Assembly (NCBI GenBank): GCA_003245675.1
Contig: QKCN01000124.1
Coordinates: forward strand, 1-64,000
Source: Bacteriovoracaceae bacterium
Lineage (GTDB): Bacteria; Bdellovibrionota; Bacteriovoracia; Bacteriovoracales; Bacteriovoracaceae
Direction of reading: 5' to 3'
DNA: 64,000 nucleotides
Positions 63,066 to 64,000 of this stretch are shown here, piece after piece (positions within the stretch are counted from its first letter, which is position 1; every line of letters starts with the position of its first letter). A program made the position numbers and the translations under genes. The notes beneath the pieces were generated by a model. It was not told the DNA's origin. It ran no database searches and worked only from the letters and a program-made list of their open reading frames with translations.

Positions 63066-64000
63066 ATGAACTTGTTATTACCGATAATTATTTTCGCTGT
63101 TCTATTTTCTTTGCCTCCACAAGTCGAGGCGCAAGATGAGGGACCATTCCCTCTTGGGCAGATTATTCTGCAGTCATTAATTCCTCATGAGAGCGAAGAT
63201 ATTTTTGAAGGCCTATCACAAGAAAGAGCGGGTAAAGAGTCTGTTTTTGTAACACAAGCTGATTTAAGTTATAAAGCCGCAATTAAGCAGTATGAAGGTT
63301 TTATTGCAGAAGGAAGAGAGTTAGATCAGTTTTGCTACATGGATTCCATGTTGACCTATAAAAGTCCTTTTGATCTTTATCAAGCCAAACGTTCTATTTT
63401 AGCAACATTGCAATATTTGGGGTTGGACATCACTATCTCGGCAATTGCGAGCTATGCTCGCAGGCAGGGATTTGAGGAAGAGGAATTTAAAAATTTAGCG
63501 AATAATCTAGTGGGTTCATATTGTTCTCAAAATTTAACTGTCATTAGCCATAAGCATTTGACTCGTAATTTGATTCGTCGTTTTTCAGACGAGCGAGAAT
63601 TGAGTATTCCCAATATTGAAAATAATCCTTACTTTTCCGACTTGATGAGAACAATGAGTAATAGTTCTCAGCAGCGCGAAAAAGAATTTGTTGTTTCCTT
63701 GAATCTTTTTAAGGCATTTTGTTCTTGGGGCAATGATCCTGAAAATTTGAGACTACTTGTTCCCTTAGTTCGCGATCCCGTCATTATGTCTTATGTTTTT
63801 CGACATTTGGAAGGAAAGCAGTTAGCTTGGGATTACACTGATAACAAAATTGAGTTGCTGGACCGTAATGATACTGTTCGGGTTGCTTGCGATGGCAAAA
63901 TTTGTCGCAATGGAACTGAGCTTGAGTTTTTCAATTTATTTCCTCGTTCCGCAGGGTCTTTGGCGCTTAAGGATGACCTGAATAAGGTTTATTGCCATGA
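63066..64000 (+). CDS. Exported protein of unknown function (partial, cut by window end)
   Basis: The reading frame from ATG 63066 stays open to the window edge (at least 311 residues), so the C-terminus is missing. It begins with a signal peptide (MNLLLPIIIFAVLFSLPPQ, cleavage near VEA-Q). The mature part is mixed helix with scattered cysteines (FCYMD, YCSQN, AFCSW, VACDGKIC). No family motif is recognised. GGAG precedes the ATG. It is divergent from the TPR-like gene; the shared inverted repeat suggests common control and perhaps a shared job in the envelope. Confidence 0.7.
   Translation, partial: MNLLLPIIIFAVLFSLPPQVEAQDEGPFPLGQIILQSLIPHESEDIFEGLSQERAGKESVFVTQADLSYKAAIKQYEGFIAEGRELDQFCYMDSMLTYKSPFDLYQAKRSILATLQYLGLDITISAIASYARRQGFEEEEFKNLANNLVGSYCSQNLTVISHKHLTRNLIRRFSDERELSIPNIENNPYFSDLMRTMSNSSQQREKEFVVSLNLFKAFCSWGNDPENLRLLVPLVRDPVIMSYVFRHLEGKQLAWDYTDNKIELLDRNDTVRVACDGKICRNGTELEFFNLFPRSAGSLALKDDLNKVYCH

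Noticed and set aside
1-64000. CRISPR arrays, insertion sequences, integrases or phage genes
   Set aside because: None were seen: no spaced direct-repeat array, no transposase or integrase reading frame, and no flanking target duplications.

Overview
The window is AT-rich, densely packed chromosomal DNA from a Gram-negative bacterium. It carries LolA (lipoprotein transport to an outer membrane), MsbA (lipid A/LPS flippase), several lipoproteins and many signal peptides. The mix includes large multi-domain histidine kinases, PilZ-like and response-regulator proteins, many secreted hydrolases, an HMG-CoA synthase and a class IV-like histone deacetylase. It best fits the Bdellovibrionota, probably the Bacteriovorax/Halobacteriovorax side. 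That placement is inference from gene content; no rRNA is present to settle it. I see no phage, insertion sequence, CRISPR array or other clear mobile DNA. The window holds 46 protein genes (one cut by the right edge) and one tRNA-Arg.

Region 1 (1-9137) holds a DUF2797-type protein and an aminopeptidase N that carries an extra C-terminal membrane/HAMP-like module. These are followed by a secreted zinc carboxypeptidase, an exported PI3/4-kinase-like protein, a Nudix-NadD fusion, a secreted endonuclease I and endonuclease III. Region 2 (9138-17000) has two translationally coupled paralogous lipoproteins that share a module placed differently in each, then exported proteins of unknown function and a PilZ-like protein. 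Region 3 (17000-24100) has a KamA-type aminomutase with a BtpA-family protein, tRNA-Arg(CCT), a small membrane protein, and a secreted papain-like protein. It ends with a GDPD-like exported protein paired with a 2H-phosphoesterase-like protein.

Region 4 (24236-29052) is a trehalose/alpha-glucan operon: trehalose synthase fused to maltokinase, then 4-alpha-glucanotransferase. Region 5 (29079-41754) is mostly on the minus strand. It contains a degenerate sensor-like pair, an HMG-CoA synthase/cysteine desulfidase-like pair, a second papain-like secreted protein, a hybrid kinase with its response regulator, an Hsp33/deacetylase pair, and a divergent LtaS-like membrane phosphotransferase. Region 6 (41866-53334) has SMC and LolA, a large hybrid histidine kinase and a two-gene xanthine dehydrogenase operon. 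Region 7 (53513-64000) is an envelope-related stretch: two GT4 glycosyltransferases, a MATE exporter, MsbA and a GT2-like enzyme, then an SDR oxidoreductase, a TPR-like exported protein and a partial exported protein.

Taken together, the window mixes housekeeping genes with a heavy load of exported hydrolases and domain fusions. The strongest leads are the exported PI3/4-kinase-like protein (5431-6405), the lipoprotein pair with a relocated domain (9219-13534), the membrane-anchored PepN fusion (793-3921), and the two paralogous papain-like secreted proteins (20315-21424 and 33287-34468).
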